Assembly: GCA_020726505.1 (NCBI GenBank)
Contig: JAHLEZ010000012.1
Span: forward strand, 248,001-312,000
Source of the DNA: Leptodontidium sp. MPI-SDFR-AT-0119
Lineage: Eukaryota > Ascomycota > Leotiomycetes > Helotiales > Leptodontidiaceae
DNA length: 64,000 bases
Direction of reading: 5' to 3'
Numbering within the stretch: the stretch's first letter is position 1; each line of letters opens with the position of its first letter. Below are positions 12,369 through 23,718 of the stretch, in pieces. A program made the position numbers and the translations under genes. Under the pieces are notes generated by a model. It ran no database searches. It had not been told where the DNA came from and was given only the letters and a program-made list of their open reading frames with translations.

Positions 12369-13544
12369 TCACCATCCGTATCTACTACTCGCTTCCGCCC
12401 TATTACTCTTCCCCTTCGCGAAACTCTCTTCCAAAGCTTCCTTCTGACTCTGCGCAGCATTGACGAGCTGTTTCAAGCTGTGCTTGCCAGGTGCAATGGC
12501 CCTGACGGGATTATGCGTGACCTGTTCACCAGCAGCACGTAGCTCCTCGTTGTGCAGATATTCCTGATCGGTGTTGAAATTGATGACTTTGGTAGCAGAT
12601 TGCATTCCACGACCGCCTTTCTGCCTTCCAAATAGCTGTCTCCGCTCGGCTGCTGATAGGTTTAGGTCACCGGCTATGTCGTCGAGCGATTGTGAGACGG
12701 GTGGTGTTGGGACAGCTGGGGGAGCCATATGTTGCGAGGATGTGGGGGTGTAGTCTTCGTAGGATGGTTCGAGGCCCTGAGAATCCAGCTCGTCTTCTCC
12801 TGCCTCCTCTACCTCCAGCATCATAGGCTTGTATTCGCCTGTGGAAGCAGGTGTAGATGGTTTCTCTTCCGGTGATTCCATTGAGAACAGAGACACCTTT
12901 GGTCTTTGCGCCGGCTTTGCCTCCTTCGGTTGCGGGGTAACAGGCGTGCTCGCAATTGGATTGAGAGGCGATGGGGTTGGAACCTGCTTCTTCTTCTTCG
13001 TAGGCTTTCTTGAAACTGAAAGTGGCCTGAACATCAATGGCTTGCCGACCAATTTGACCTCGTCTGCTGGCTTCGGCTCACCGCTCTGTGATGTTTTCGG
13101 TGCTAGAAGACTCATCCCAGATCCTTCATTCGTAGTTGTTGCCTCTCCATACTGTTCCTCTTCAGGTTCCCTCTCTGGTTCTGGTCCCCTGCTGAATCCA
13201 GGTGCAGCTCCAGTCTTCAAATTCACACCAGCTCCAAGACCCCTCTTCGCCGCATTGCCACCTCCAAGGGTCGCGGTCGTCTGTCCTGCTCGTTTGGGCG
13301 CCGGTAGGAAAGAATTGAAGCCACTGAATGCGCCGCCTCCAGTCTTTGCTCGTTTCGCGGGAGGCTCGTCGTTCTTCTTGTCGTCTTTGAGAGCTGCTTG
13401 TGGCAATGAGACTCGGATTTTGCCTGGATTCGATCGGTCCACTACCTTTTGGAATGCGGGTTTCGATGATGTTGGTGCAGCTTCGACTGCAGGCTTCTGC
13501 TCGGTATCCGAACCATCTGAATCTGAATAGTCTACGAGACCCAT
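12369..13544 (-). CDS. PRCC-like protein (MAD2B-interacting / mitotic checkpoint regulator family)
   Basis: A single exon encodes 391 residues. It starts with MGLVDYSDSDGSD, the typical short acidic N-terminus of this family, and contains long Pro/Ser/Lys-rich low-complexity sequence (residues about 20-290). The conserved domain is at the C-terminus: an NFNTDQEYLHNEELRAAG block, then HNPVRAIAPGKHSLKQL, ending in ASSRYGW. In animals PRCC associates with spliceosomal proteins and with MAD2B; in fungi the role is little studied. The protein is expected to be nuclear, because basic patches such as PPAKRAK resemble localisation signals. It is divergent from SIN1, with 311 bp between the start codons. 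Confidence 0.85.
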   Translation of the reverse strand: MGLVDYSDSDGSDTEQKPAVEAAPTSSKPAFQKVVDRSNPGKIRVSLPQAALKDDKKNDEPPAKRAKTGGGAFSGFNSFLPAPKRAGQTTATLGGGNAAKRGLGAGVNLKTGAAPGFSRGPEPEREPEEEQYGEATTTNEGSGMSLLAPKTSQSGEPKPADEVKLVGKPLMFRPLSVSRKPTKKKKQVPTPSPLNPIASTPVTPQPKEAKPAQRPKVSLFSMESPEEKPSTPASTGEYKPMMLEVEEAGEDELDSQGLEPSYEDYTPTSSQHMAPPAVPTPPVSQSLDDIAGDLNLSAAERRQLFGRQKGGRGMQSATKVINFNTDQEYLHNEELRAAGEQVTHNPVRAIAPGKHSLKQLVNAAQSQKEALEESFAKGKSNRAEASSRYGW

Positions 13545-13855
13545 GTTGTGCGTTGAAAGGTCCCTCCCTTGGTGAGGTGAGTTGAGTTGTGTTCTTGTTG
13601 ATGTTAATTCTTTGAAGTCTTTGGTCCATCCAATAATTTCCTGAGAGAAGGCTGAATGCCAAGCGTGAAAGCACGCTAGTGGACGCTACAGTACCCCAGG
13701 TCATGATAAGGCTGAAGCTCTCACCCCTTGATTCGAGCCGACTATTTGCATCCGAGTCGGTGTCACTGTCACTGTCACTGTCACTGGCCCTGTCTGAATT
13801 GCCTCTTGAAATACACGTGGAGCTCCGATTGTCTGGTACACATTGAGCACCCACG
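13545..13855. promoter_or_regulatory. shared bidirectional upstream region of PRCC-like gene and SIN1
   Basis: Only 311 bp separate the two divergent start codons, so both promoters must lie here. It includes four copies of TGTCAC in tandem at about 13761-13785. No clear TATA box was found. Confidence 0.5.
13761..13785. repeat. (TGTCAC)4 hexanucleotide repeat
   Basis: Four tandem TGTCAC units lie in the short divergent promoter between the PRCC-like gene and SIN1, about 75 bp upstream of the SIN1 start codon. Confidence 0.8.
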
Positions 13856-16393
13856 ATGTCCGTCCTACAGGTGGAAGAGTGCGTATCATCTCCATCCGAG
13901 ACAGCTCCCCTACGATTACTGACGTGATATGCAGCCTGGTCTCCTACCAATTGCGGACGAACTATCTGGATACGATATCGGACGGTGTCGGGGAACGTTT
14001 GATCACGATCAATGATGCCTTTCTGAATACTGCCGGGTTCAAAGCTGCTGGATGGCGACCGAACCCCGCGAATATAAAACGAACACATTCCCCGCCCATA
14101 CCTACAGCTATAGCATCCGAGTACTTCCAGGCGCCACCTAGGTCTATGGGTTTGGCCCATAATGGACTGGAAGACGATGTTGAGGAGGGTAATATGGTCA
14201 CCGGTGGAGGGGTGGATACAGTTGGTCCTGGTATAGCTACGAAGAGACGACGCAGACGAGAGCAGATGGAAGAGGAAGACAGCAGTGATTTGAGTGACGA
14301 GAGCGACGATGATGGGGATCAGCGGGCAGCACAGCAGATCAAGTTCTCGAAGATGCCCATCCGGAATCGCTCTGGGTCTTCTCCGCTTCGTGGCTCAAAT
14401 CTACGGCAATCTTCAACAGTTACATCTCCAACGCGGACTCCAGGCGGGCAGACAAGGCGAGGATCTCAATCGGCTTTGGAGGCAGTTAAGGAGCGTGCTA
14501 GAAGAGATACTGTGACTAGTAGTGAGATGTCATCTGAGAACGAATTCGACGCATCGGCCTTCCAAAGGCAGCGAGATGCTTCGAGGAATGCCGCAAGGGC
14601 TAGCAGAGCTCTAGCACGGCAGACTTCGGACCCAAATGTGGGAGTGAAGAGACAGCAGAGTGATTTACTGGAAGAAGAAGAGGAGGACTCGGACGGATCA
14701 GGATCAGATATGGATTCTGATTTCGTTGGAAGCATTGACTCTGCATCTCTTATCGACGGCGTGGATGGTCCCGTGAATGCCTCACCTACCAGTCATGTTG
14801 TTGGCACCATGCCAAGGGGTTTACAGCGATCTCCAACGAAGAAGTCAAAGCCTGCACCACCAGTTCTGCAAGCACTTCCACCGCCGAGGCCGATTAGTAT
14901 GATTCAGCCGAAGAGTCTTCTCTCCGCTGCCATCAAAGCAAAAAGAACCAAAGCATCGATGCCGTTCGAGTCATTTGCATCTCTATCCGGCCAAGGAGAA
15001 CAAAATCCGTTGAATCTCCGAATTTGGGTTCCGTTCGCAACATCTACATCTAAACCGTTCGAAGTCATTATTCGAAGGAGCGTTCATGAGAACGAGGCCA
15101 ATGACCGACCTGTCGCTGTGGCAGATCTCATCGGGCTAAGTCTCTGGAGATATACCGAAGAAAAATTGGAACCTCCCATTCCAGAAGACAAACTCAATGT
15201 CAACAGGTGGACTTTGCGGATGGTGGAAGACGAGGAAGTCGACTACGACTTTCCAGCCCTAGAACGAGTCAAACCGATTGTCGCCTTCACAACAGCCAAC
15301 AATCGAGCAGCCAGATCAAGATCGAACTCCAAGCCCTATGATGAGTTCGCCTTGGTAGAGGCAACCGATGAGCAATTTCAAGAGAACCAGAGTATCACTC
15401 CTCAATTCAAACAAGAAGCTGTTGCGTCTGCGAGCGACGATGATTTCATGCCAAAGAGTACCCCTACGATGTCATCTACACCCCTAACGGGAACCCAGCC
15501 TCGCCAAAACCCCTTGTTGACTACGATGTCTGCTCTCCGACAGAATGCAACTTTGGCAGATTCGCCTGCGATAGGCACAGCTACGACGCCTGCTACAAGA
15601 AGTAGCGTCAAGAAACTTTTGCGGATCCACATACACTCCGCTGATGCTGCACCCGGCCAGATGATTACTTTGGACGTCACAACAGACACATATCTCGCCG
15701 ATGTGCTTGATGTTATCTGCAAAAGGAGACAATTAGACAAAGCTAATCATGTGCTCAAGTTGACAGGGTCTGGCACTGTGGTGCTCTTGGACCGCACAGT
15801 CGAGTCAATTGGCAATCGTACCGAACTTGATCTGTATCGTCGCAGATTCGCCACAGACGGGCCACTGACGATGTCTGGATCTCCAAGTAGCAGCTCTCCG
15901 AAGATACCTATGATGGCCGAACGACCTGATGTCCGTAAGATCAGGAAGGGGCCAATGATGGGAAATCATCCACTTGCTCAAGAAGCTATCAAGCAGGATG
16001 AACTCGGAAGTGCGAATTACAGAAAGTACACTGTATGGCGGAAGCAGCCTATGAGATTTGTGGGTTTGAACGAGCGAATATTGGCAATTGATGGCGAATA
16101 TTTGCACATCATGCCAACATCAACTGGCAAGACTATGTTTGAAGGACAGGGCAAAACAACCACGGTCCATTTCAGTAAAGTTGTTGGATGCAAAGTCACG
16201 AGGAGACATCCTACGAATTTCAAGGTATGATATTTTATCATTATGGTCAATTTCATGCTCACATTCCGTCTAGATCGTGATATACAAGACCACGGAGACA
16301 AAACGCTACGACTTCGAGGCCAAGAGTGCCGATGAAGCAGCAGAGATTGTCTTTGAGATCAAGAAAGGCATATCACCCTATCACAACATATGA
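13856..16393 (+). CDS. sin1: SIN1/AVO1, TORC2 subunit
   Basis: Exons 13856-13878, 13935-16224 and 16274-16393 give 810 residues. The tiny first exon is needed: splicing it restores the family N-terminus (MSVLQVED then LVSYQLRTNYL and DGVGERLI). A plain in-frame ATG at 13843 would replace this with unrelated sequence. SIN1 is the adaptor that brings substrates such as AKT/Ypk-type kinases to TORC2 at membranes. Domains in order are the N-terminal TORC2-binding segment (1-40), an acidic and Ser-rich linker, the CRIM domain (about 355-495, with NPLNLRIWVPFA), a Ras-binding-like ubiquitin fold (about 563-635, with VKKLLRIHIHSAD), and a C-terminal PH domain (about 700-808, with YRKYTVWRKQPMRF). 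Length and architecture are normal for filamentous fungi. Confidence 0.93.
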
Positions 16394-18183
16394 TTGGCCT
16401 CACGATTCGATACTTGACACACATGTCAAGCCAACAACAAAGGATTGGATGCTGATCCAACGCAATGGCCGCGTCGCTCGCAAGGACGTCGTTTTCGGGT
16501 GGCCCGGCGAATCGCGTCTGGGCGCTAGATATGTCAGTACCTGCAGAAATCCCGCATCGGAATTTCAGGATGGGAATAAGCTCTGTTTGCTGAAGCGCAG
16601 TGAGGCGAGGTTCGTGTGGTCAAGCCTATCCTTGTTCAAGTCGAAGCGGGCCAAGGATCATGCGACGATCTGACTATTGATTTCCAGATCTGGTGAGTAG
16701 TACTGCTCCAAAATCGAATCGCACACACAAACGGAGAAATGAGGACAGATCCCACGGGATCTCACGTTACACCCATCTCACTCCGTAAAGACCAGACCAG
16801 ACAAGACAAGAACAGACAAGACGTGTCGGCAGCAGCTTGACGATGTGGCACATGCAAGCCAGAGGAAGAGCGACGTCGATGACGAAAGTCTTTTTTAAGG
16901 ATCAGGGATTTTAGCGCCACAGCTGAGGCAAACTAAACCCCGCCAAGAATAGTCAAATATGGGGTCATCCGGGTCTAATGTAATCCCTAGCGGCGATCTA
17001 AGTATGCTGCACGACGACATCGGCCCTGATTGGCCTCCCACAGGATCTAGATTTTAGAGATCCAATGAACATTTGTCCATCAAAACATGTTGACGCGTGT
17101 TGACGGGGCTGCGACTGCTGTGTTTGTGCCGTGCTGTTAATGTGGGGATATCTTATGGTATGGATTCCAGCCCTGGTTATCGTCACTCACCGTCCAAGGG
17201 AACAACCAAGGCACAGCTCCCGCTTCGCTTGGCTCAAGCGGCTCCTGATGACCGAATCGTTTTTTGGGTCGAGCCACCCGAGATTCGATGGTATGGTGTG
17301 ATGGTGTGATGCAGCTCTTCATCCTCGCCATATTATTCGCATTGCATGATTTCATTAGCCATAGTTTGGCCACTCCATAAAAGAACGCCTACTTACGCCA
17401 ATTGGACAACCAATCCCTCTCATCTCCTCAGCAACTCAGCCATCCTCAGCCATCCTGCCTACAGGACGAGGCTTTCAAGGCTGTCAAAGGAATTCTGACC
17501 TCAACATCTATCTGCAGGTGGGTGAGCCTTTCTCTATTCATAGGCCACCTCAGGATCTGCTATTGGCCAGAAGGCACTAGAACCGCAGAATCTGACACAA
17601 GCCAGTCCCGGTTGCTAGGCAGAGCAGGGCAGGGCAGGTATGAAGCGTCAAGCTTCCGTCCAGTGGCGTCGACGGCCCGCTGAAGCTCATGCTTCCTTGG
17701 TCTGTGGTACAAACGCGCACTTGCTCGTTGTGGAGCCAACCCAGTAGTCCTTTACCTTCCTTGAAAGGAATTTACCTAAGATTGAAACTCTGATTCCGCT
17801 TGCACCATTCTCGGGCCTTTGCTGTGACGTAAATCTGGGCCTTGCTCTAGCTGCACTGCACACAGCCCCGGATTTGCAAGAGCTCCTAGGAGCAGGTACG
17901 TACTGTGCGGTACCGATAGAAGCATCGAGATCCGTCCGGTTGCCGTTTGTTTGCCTTGCCTTGCCCTGCGCTGTTCCGTTATTGACTTGACTACTTGCCT
18001 TGTTTGTCACCCAGCCTTCTGGGTAGTCCGTCCGTGGGAAGGGTATATAAGCTCGAATTTCCCAGTCCTTCTTTTTCCCTCTCTTCCAATGTCAAAACTT
18101 TATCCCACATATCCAAATTCCTCAATTCACATCCAGAACCACTTTCACGTCCAACCAAACCTCACCACACAAACACCTTCGAA
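16394..18183. other. intergenic region, 1.8 kb
   Basis: No gene is supported. There is a run of imperfect ACCAGAC/ACAAGAC repeats near 16790-16830 and a short CAGCCATCCT duplication near 17440. The last few hundred bases form the promoter and leader of the GPI-type protein gene, with a TATA box at 18044. Confidence 0.55.
18044..18050 (+). promoter_or_regulatory. TATA box of the GPI-type protein gene
   Basis: TATATAA lies 140 bases before the ATG at 18184. It is followed by a C/T-rich stretch (TTCTTTTTCCCTCTCTTCC) and an A/C-rich leader, a layout common in strongly expressed fungal genes. Confidence 0.55.
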
Positions 18184-18708
18184 ATGCAATTCAAGAACGT
18201 CGTCGTTTTGGCTCTCGCCTCTGCTGTCTCTGGACAAACCATCGACAGCATCACCTCAGACATCGGGGGAGCTATCAGCACCGCAACCTCCGCAATTGGC
18301 GGCGTAGCATCAACAATCACCTCCGGAGCAGGAGGAGTCCTGAGCACCGCAACCGGCGCCCCCGAGAGTCTCGCATCCTCGCTCGCAAGTGGCGGCTCAT
18401 CACTTGCCTCCTCCCTCTCCTCCGAAGCCAGCTCTCTCGCATCCTCTCTCTCCTCGGCAGCTTCAGTGGCTTCTACATCCATCACGGCCACCGACGCGGC
18501 TGGATCGTCTTCTCTCTCTTCTCTCCAGTCATCGATCTCGGCTGCTCAGTCGAGCGTTGCGTCGTCGATCTCTTCTCGTATCTCGAGTGCGGCTTCGAGT
18601 GCTAGTAATGCTGCTACCTCGTCGAGTACCGCTGGTGCCCCGTATCAGACTGCTGCTGTTGGATTCGGTGCGCTCTTTGGTGGTGCGGCGCTCCTTGCAA
18701 ACATGTAA
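18184..18708 (+). CDS. Ser/Ala-rich GPI-anchored cell-surface protein
   Basis: A single exon encodes 174 residues. Residues 1-18 are a signal peptide (MQFKNVVVLALASAVSGQ). The mature chain is almost entirely Ser, Ala, Thr and Gly, with repeated SSLASSLSS-type units (residues about 60-100). This predicts an extended, heavily O-mannosylated stalk without cysteines. The end carries a small-residue site (SSSTAGAP) followed by a hydrophobic tail (FGALFGGAALLANM), the pattern of a GPI attachment signal. The protein is probably bound to the plasma membrane or cell wall. The codon bias towards C in third positions and the TATA promoter suggest high expression. No specific function can be named. Confidence 0.82.
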   Translation: MQFKNVVVLALASAVSGQTIDSITSDIGGAISTATSAIGGVASTITSGAGGVLSTATGAPESLASSLASGGSSLASSLSSEASSLASSLSSAASVASTSITATDAAGSSSLSSLQSSISAAQSSVASSISSRISSAASSASNAATSSSTAGAPYQTAAVGFGALFGGAALLANM

Positions 18709-21530
18709 GGTGTTGATTTAATGCGTGATGGGATATGATATGATATGGGATATGATAGTACGGAATGGAGGAGTGTATAATGGACACTTTGATGGATGGA
18801 TACCTAAGGGGTTCTGGGCAGGGTAGGCAAGTGGTTGTAACATTAGACTTACTTCTTTTCTGGATGTGGAGTGGAGTGGGTATGGGAATGAATCAATGGC
18901 ATACTTGCATTCGGATAATACTCAGACATCTGTCTACCTACAGCATCGATGTGAATGTGACTTTTATGATATTAAAATCCAGAATCAACTGGTCAATAAT
19001 ATATGCCAAGTATGATCCTGCTCTTTAGATAATCGTTGTCGGGGAATAGAGCTCGGAAGGCTGGATGGAGCCTGAAGCGTACGATTACTCGCAAGAAAGC
19101 TCGGTCAGTAAAGGCAGCGATAGGTAATCTTCCTCAGAATTCACACGCTTCTTGGTAAGCTACCGTATGATCAAGGGACGACGTATTCGGATTTACCCCT
19201 CGGTTCCGTATATTCCTTTTTCGTCGATTGTCTAGTACGCATGGAAGAGATAACGTGGCTGTCGCTAGTGCCTAGGTACCGATCGCGAGAACAAAATAGT
19301 TTGTATTAAAGCATTCGCTTCCGGGTTTTAGGCCCCATTCTGCTTGGATGATTAGATATGGAATGACGAGTTTACTTTTGTTTCTGCCCCTGTTGTTTTT
19401 GTTGTCGTATCGCTTCCAGAAATCGGAAGCTTTCGCTTAATTCAAGGGTGAGTTGCGAGTTGCTAGTTGCTAACAATGGCTGTCAACTTTCCCTCACTTC
19501 GATTTCGTCAGATGACCAAGAGACACAGGAAGAATGGAGTGAGTCTTGCTGCCAGATTGTCTATTCGATTGGTGATCAGATGAGTTCCTACACGAGGAAT
19601 ATATCATTCATTTAGGGTATTGTAGGATATTTGCTGGAGATTCTAGATCTTTAACTGCGGAATATTCCAAGAGTTATGTCGCCTACGGCTGAACTCTATT
19701 GTAAGATATCGAGTGGCTCCGGGCGCATGTGTAGCTCTCGACGAGGTAGAGGAGTTGTGCAAGTTTAGGGATGGGTTTGGAGAAGGAATTGGACGCTCCA
19801 CAAGTAGATACAGGGGAGTACGAACTGAAGAATGAAATTATACTTGGCTTATTCTGGAATCGAGTCATTGCGGAACGTAAGAATGAAAATATCATAGAGC
19901 AAGTTGGTGAATCGTAGGTCTATATAAGGTCTAAGTTCAAATTGACAGTGAATAATCCATAGACAGCATTTGTTGAATTCGTCAAATTCCAGAACCTTCC
20001 TGTGAATCGACAAACCAGGCTCCTCGCTCCTAGGCTGATAAATACTTCCTCTCGAATCTGCGTTGACGAAGCAAAGCACAACGCGGTCATAGCCCGGAGC
20101 ATTGTTAGGAATTCCCAACATCTTGGCTTGGAAAGGGGAGTTTCAGCTGCCCGGACATTGTCGTTTCTTTCCTTCGTATTTTTGTTTGATTTAATTTGTA
20201 CAAGTTTGCTCCTTTTGCCTCAAGATTAGCAAGTCTTGATGACATGAAACAATCCTATCTAAGACCAGACAATCAGACAATGCAACTACCTAACACGCAT
20301 GGTTTGGTGTCCTGTTATAAGGAAACACTGCTTCGCCCACTAGGATATTGAATGAGGGCCTTGAAGTTACGAGAGTTCTCTGGTGCCGGAATTTTGCCCT
20401 ATAACTTACTTGCATTTACGGCATTTACAGCATAGTTGCTTCCACTATCATCCTGTTCTGTATATCTTGGATATCTTCAACATCTTAGATAGGCGTTTAG
20501 TTCCAAACTTTCGTATGAACACGTTCTCGGAGCTTTCAAAAAAAGGACATTATCGACATTGTAAGTGTCTAAAATAATAGAACCTGGGTGACATATAACA
20601 AAAATAATCTTACGGTCTTTAAATTTGCCCAGGAAATGCTATCTTGTTGGTATGGAAATAGTTGATGGAAGTGGTGCCTCAGCCAACTCTTTGTAGCTGA
20701 CATGAATTGCCCTGCCACCCAAAACCCACCAACTTTCCACTGTCCTGGTGTACATTAAAAAACTCAACTTTTCTTCCAATGCAAGTAAGAATCATTCTTT
20801 TCCACTTTTCATGTTTGTTGATTTATTAGGAAGTCGCTTCTCACGATAAGCACCGAGTGCTGTAAGCATGACTGCGTCGCTTACCCCTCAGCTCTGGGCA
20901 GGCTTGTGGCTTGAACTGCACCAACTACTGTAGCCACACCTGGATCGGAATTTACGCCTTCTTAGGTACTTCATCAGACCATTCTAGAACTCAGTTCTTA
21001 AACCTCCATCTACAGAAATCAAATTCCTCATTTATTTTTGAGCCGTCAACCTCAAGAGCATTCCCCGCTCAGCTGGTAAAAAGAAAACATGCGGGGTAAC
21101 ACAGGTGTCTCCTCCTACAGAGTGAGTGACAACCACGCAAAGAATGAGTGGTCTTAAACATCTGTATCTACTCGGCATTAGGCGTTGCTTGATACGGCAA
21201 AGGCTTTTTGTCTTGGCTTTTTTGTCTTGGCCTATAGTCTGATTCGTCTGGTGATGAGTGCATGATAATTCTCACGGTTTTCAGCTTTCAGACAGCCTCA
21301 TTACTACCTAAGGATATCTGATTGGAGAACAGATATGCAGAGTCATGATTTGAATTACGTCTCAGTAAGGCTCGCCGTTCTGGCTTGAGGGCACGCGACA
21401 CTTTGCCTTTCTAGATATAATCCACGTTTCCCTCCAAGCAGGTGCTCAGTTTGGTCACTGCCTCTTCTCCTCCAACAAGAGGAAATTCAAATATCTAATA
21501 CAGCGAGGAGCTCACGATAGATCCAACACC
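18709..21530. other. intergenic region, 2.8 kb, no gene seen
   Basis: This is the longest apparently empty stretch. Base composition drifts towards AT between about 18.9 and 21.4 kb. Short ATATG-type repeats lie just after the GPI-protein stop (18730-18760). Reading frames on both strands are short and without motifs. No terminal inverted repeats or transposase fragments were recognised, although an old decayed repeat cannot be excluded. Confidence 0.5.
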
Positions 21531-23463
21531 ATGAGCAAACAAGACCTCCTCAATAGCCTTTATGGCATCGTCAATCTCGTCACTATCAATATCGCCATGC
21601 CAGCTCAGGACTGGCAAGCCTTGATGCATGCAGAGCCTCGTATGTATTTTTTGCTTTGAATCTTCTTTGGTCTAGGATCTAGGACTCTATTCTCTGTCCT
21701 TGATCAAGATCCAAATCGGGACCCAGATTCAGATCCAAATTCTCAATTCTGAAACTTTTAAAGAACATTACGTACTAATATCGTGATCAGATGGCGGGAG
21801 ATGCAACTTTGGCTTCGTCGGAGATCGCTTCGACTGGTTCAAAGCGACCTCGGTCACGATTTCTGGCTCAAAGTTCCCCCAATCCGGCACTTTTGCAGAC
21901 GTTGGCATCATCAAGAAGTCATACTGTGGATCCTTCAGTACGACCAAACCCTCGCTCCGTCTCGATTTCGCCAAGAATGTAGCTGCGAACGAGGCCGCTG
22001 CCGAGAACCTCTTCGGAACGAAGACCTTGACATTGAACAACTCTATCCAAGATTCATCATTCGTGCGGCAAACTCTCGGCTACGAGCTCTTTCGTCAAGC
22101 TGGACTTCCCTATGCCAGGTGCAACTATGCTAAAGTTGTAGTGAATGGAAATAACATGGGCATCTATGTCAATCTTGAGCCGTACAAGAAACAGTTCCTG
22201 AAAAATCTCTTTGTTGGGAATGATAAGGGGAATCTCTACGAATTAGAGGTTGGCGAGGATCTTGACCCAGCTATCGTGGCAGCAGGAAAGATCAGCTTCG
22301 AGTCTGGTGTTGCCCCAGATGGGAAGGATCTCGTGATCGCAGCTGCGCAAATGGCTACCAATGGCCTTGTAGGCGCAAAGAGGATTGTCGACTATCCTCA
22401 ATTCTTGAAGCTCTTCGCCATGGAGACTCTGTTGAAGCATTGGGACGGTTTCACCATCAACACGAACAACACATATATCTACAACGATGTAGTGGCTGTT
22501 GCAAATCCAACTATGAATAATGTCAAGTTCAAGTTCATCCCCTGCGGCCTCGACCAGATCTTGCAAGAGGGACGGAACTTCGAGATCGGAGGCAAAGCCA
22601 TCATGGCGAGACTCATCCGGAACGATGCTGCTGGCAAAGCAGATCTCTTCGCAGCTATCCGGAACTACGCAAACACCATCTTCAGCAAGACCAACGTTGA
22701 GAATTCTCTGAAGCCATACATTGGCCGCGTGGAAACTGTGCTTGCCAACGCGGGTGTTATGCCGACGGGAGAAATCAATACTGTCAGGAACCAAATCAAG
22801 CTTGTTCGATCAGGAGCATTCCAACTCCTAGGCGAATTCCCTCTAGAACCGTAGGTGTTACGGCAGTCTAGTCTTCCTGTATTCGTTCTTGAGTTATTTG
22901 TTTATAATCTCATAATTGCAACCGTCATTCATTGTCCAAAATTCGTGTCCCTCGTTTCCACATCCATACTCAGGACTAACCTCTCCCTCTTTCCCAGGAC
23001 TGTCTTCCTGAACCGCTCCATAGGCGACTGTTTCCACGCCAGCAACACCGAATTCATCCCACCCAACAGTCCCCCAACCAACCCTCAAGAAGTCTACCAC
23101 TACCAACCAACCAACGCCCCATCCGACAACTGGAGCGTCCTCCCCTCCAAATCCCCCACCATCAAATTCAAGAATCAAGCCTACGGGACCTGGCTACGCG
23201 CCGACGCCTCAGCCAAGACACCTAGCGGAAAGCCGAACGTGTATGCCGCGCGCAACGATCCGGATGATGGGAATAACTTTGTGGTGGAGCCGTCGGGGAA
23301 TTTTGGTGCTGATCCGTGGACAAAGACGGGGTATTTCAGGTTGAAGAGTGCAGCTACGGGGAATTATGTTGGGTTTAGTGATGTGGATTTTACGCCAAAT
23401 GGGAAGAAGGAGGTTATTCAGACGGGGGACTCGTCGCAAGCTGCTGTTTTGTATTTGGGTTGA
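21531..23463 (+). CDS. CotH-kinase-like protein with C-terminal beta-trefoil-like domain
   Basis: Exons 21531-21639, 21791-22850 and 22998-23463 join in frame to give 544 residues. The first junction restores a continuous CotH N-terminus (VTINIAMPAQDWQAL then HGGRCNFGFVGDRFDWFKA). CotH-family kinase features are RLDFAKN, the TLNNSIQDSSFVRQTLGYEL segment, MGIYVNLEPYKKQFL, the LKHWDGFTINTNNTYIY catalytic-type motif (the Asp is the presumed catalytic residue) and KFKFIPCGLDQIL (metal-binding type Asp). CotH proteins are atypical protein kinases, found in bacterial spore coats and in scattered fungi. The last 135 residues (WSVLPSKSPTIKFKNQAYGTW, YFRLKSAATGNYVGF) resemble a beta-trefoil or fascin-like fold. 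No signal peptide is visible at this start, so an additional upstream exon is possible. The substrate is unknown. Confidence 0.78.
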
Positions 23464-23718
23464 GTAGAAGGATTTTGGTTTGAGGAGATGGGTTAGGAAG
23501 GAAATTGTCTGGAGCTTCTATTGGGTTTGGGAATATTTCCTTTGAAACGAAGCACTTGGATAGTCTGGAAATGGGTAATGAAGTCACGATGTAATGACAG
23601 GAAATTGTTTACACAGAAAGTCCTCTATGTTGCTGTATTTGGAGCAATGTTTATGAGATTTATGACTATAGATGAACTCCAAGTCAACTCATTCCTACTT
23701 CCATCCAAGTTCAATACC

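Noticed and set aside
12829..13530. 233-codon frame opposite the PRCC-like gene
   Set aside because: Antisense shadow of a real coding exon with strong codon bias.
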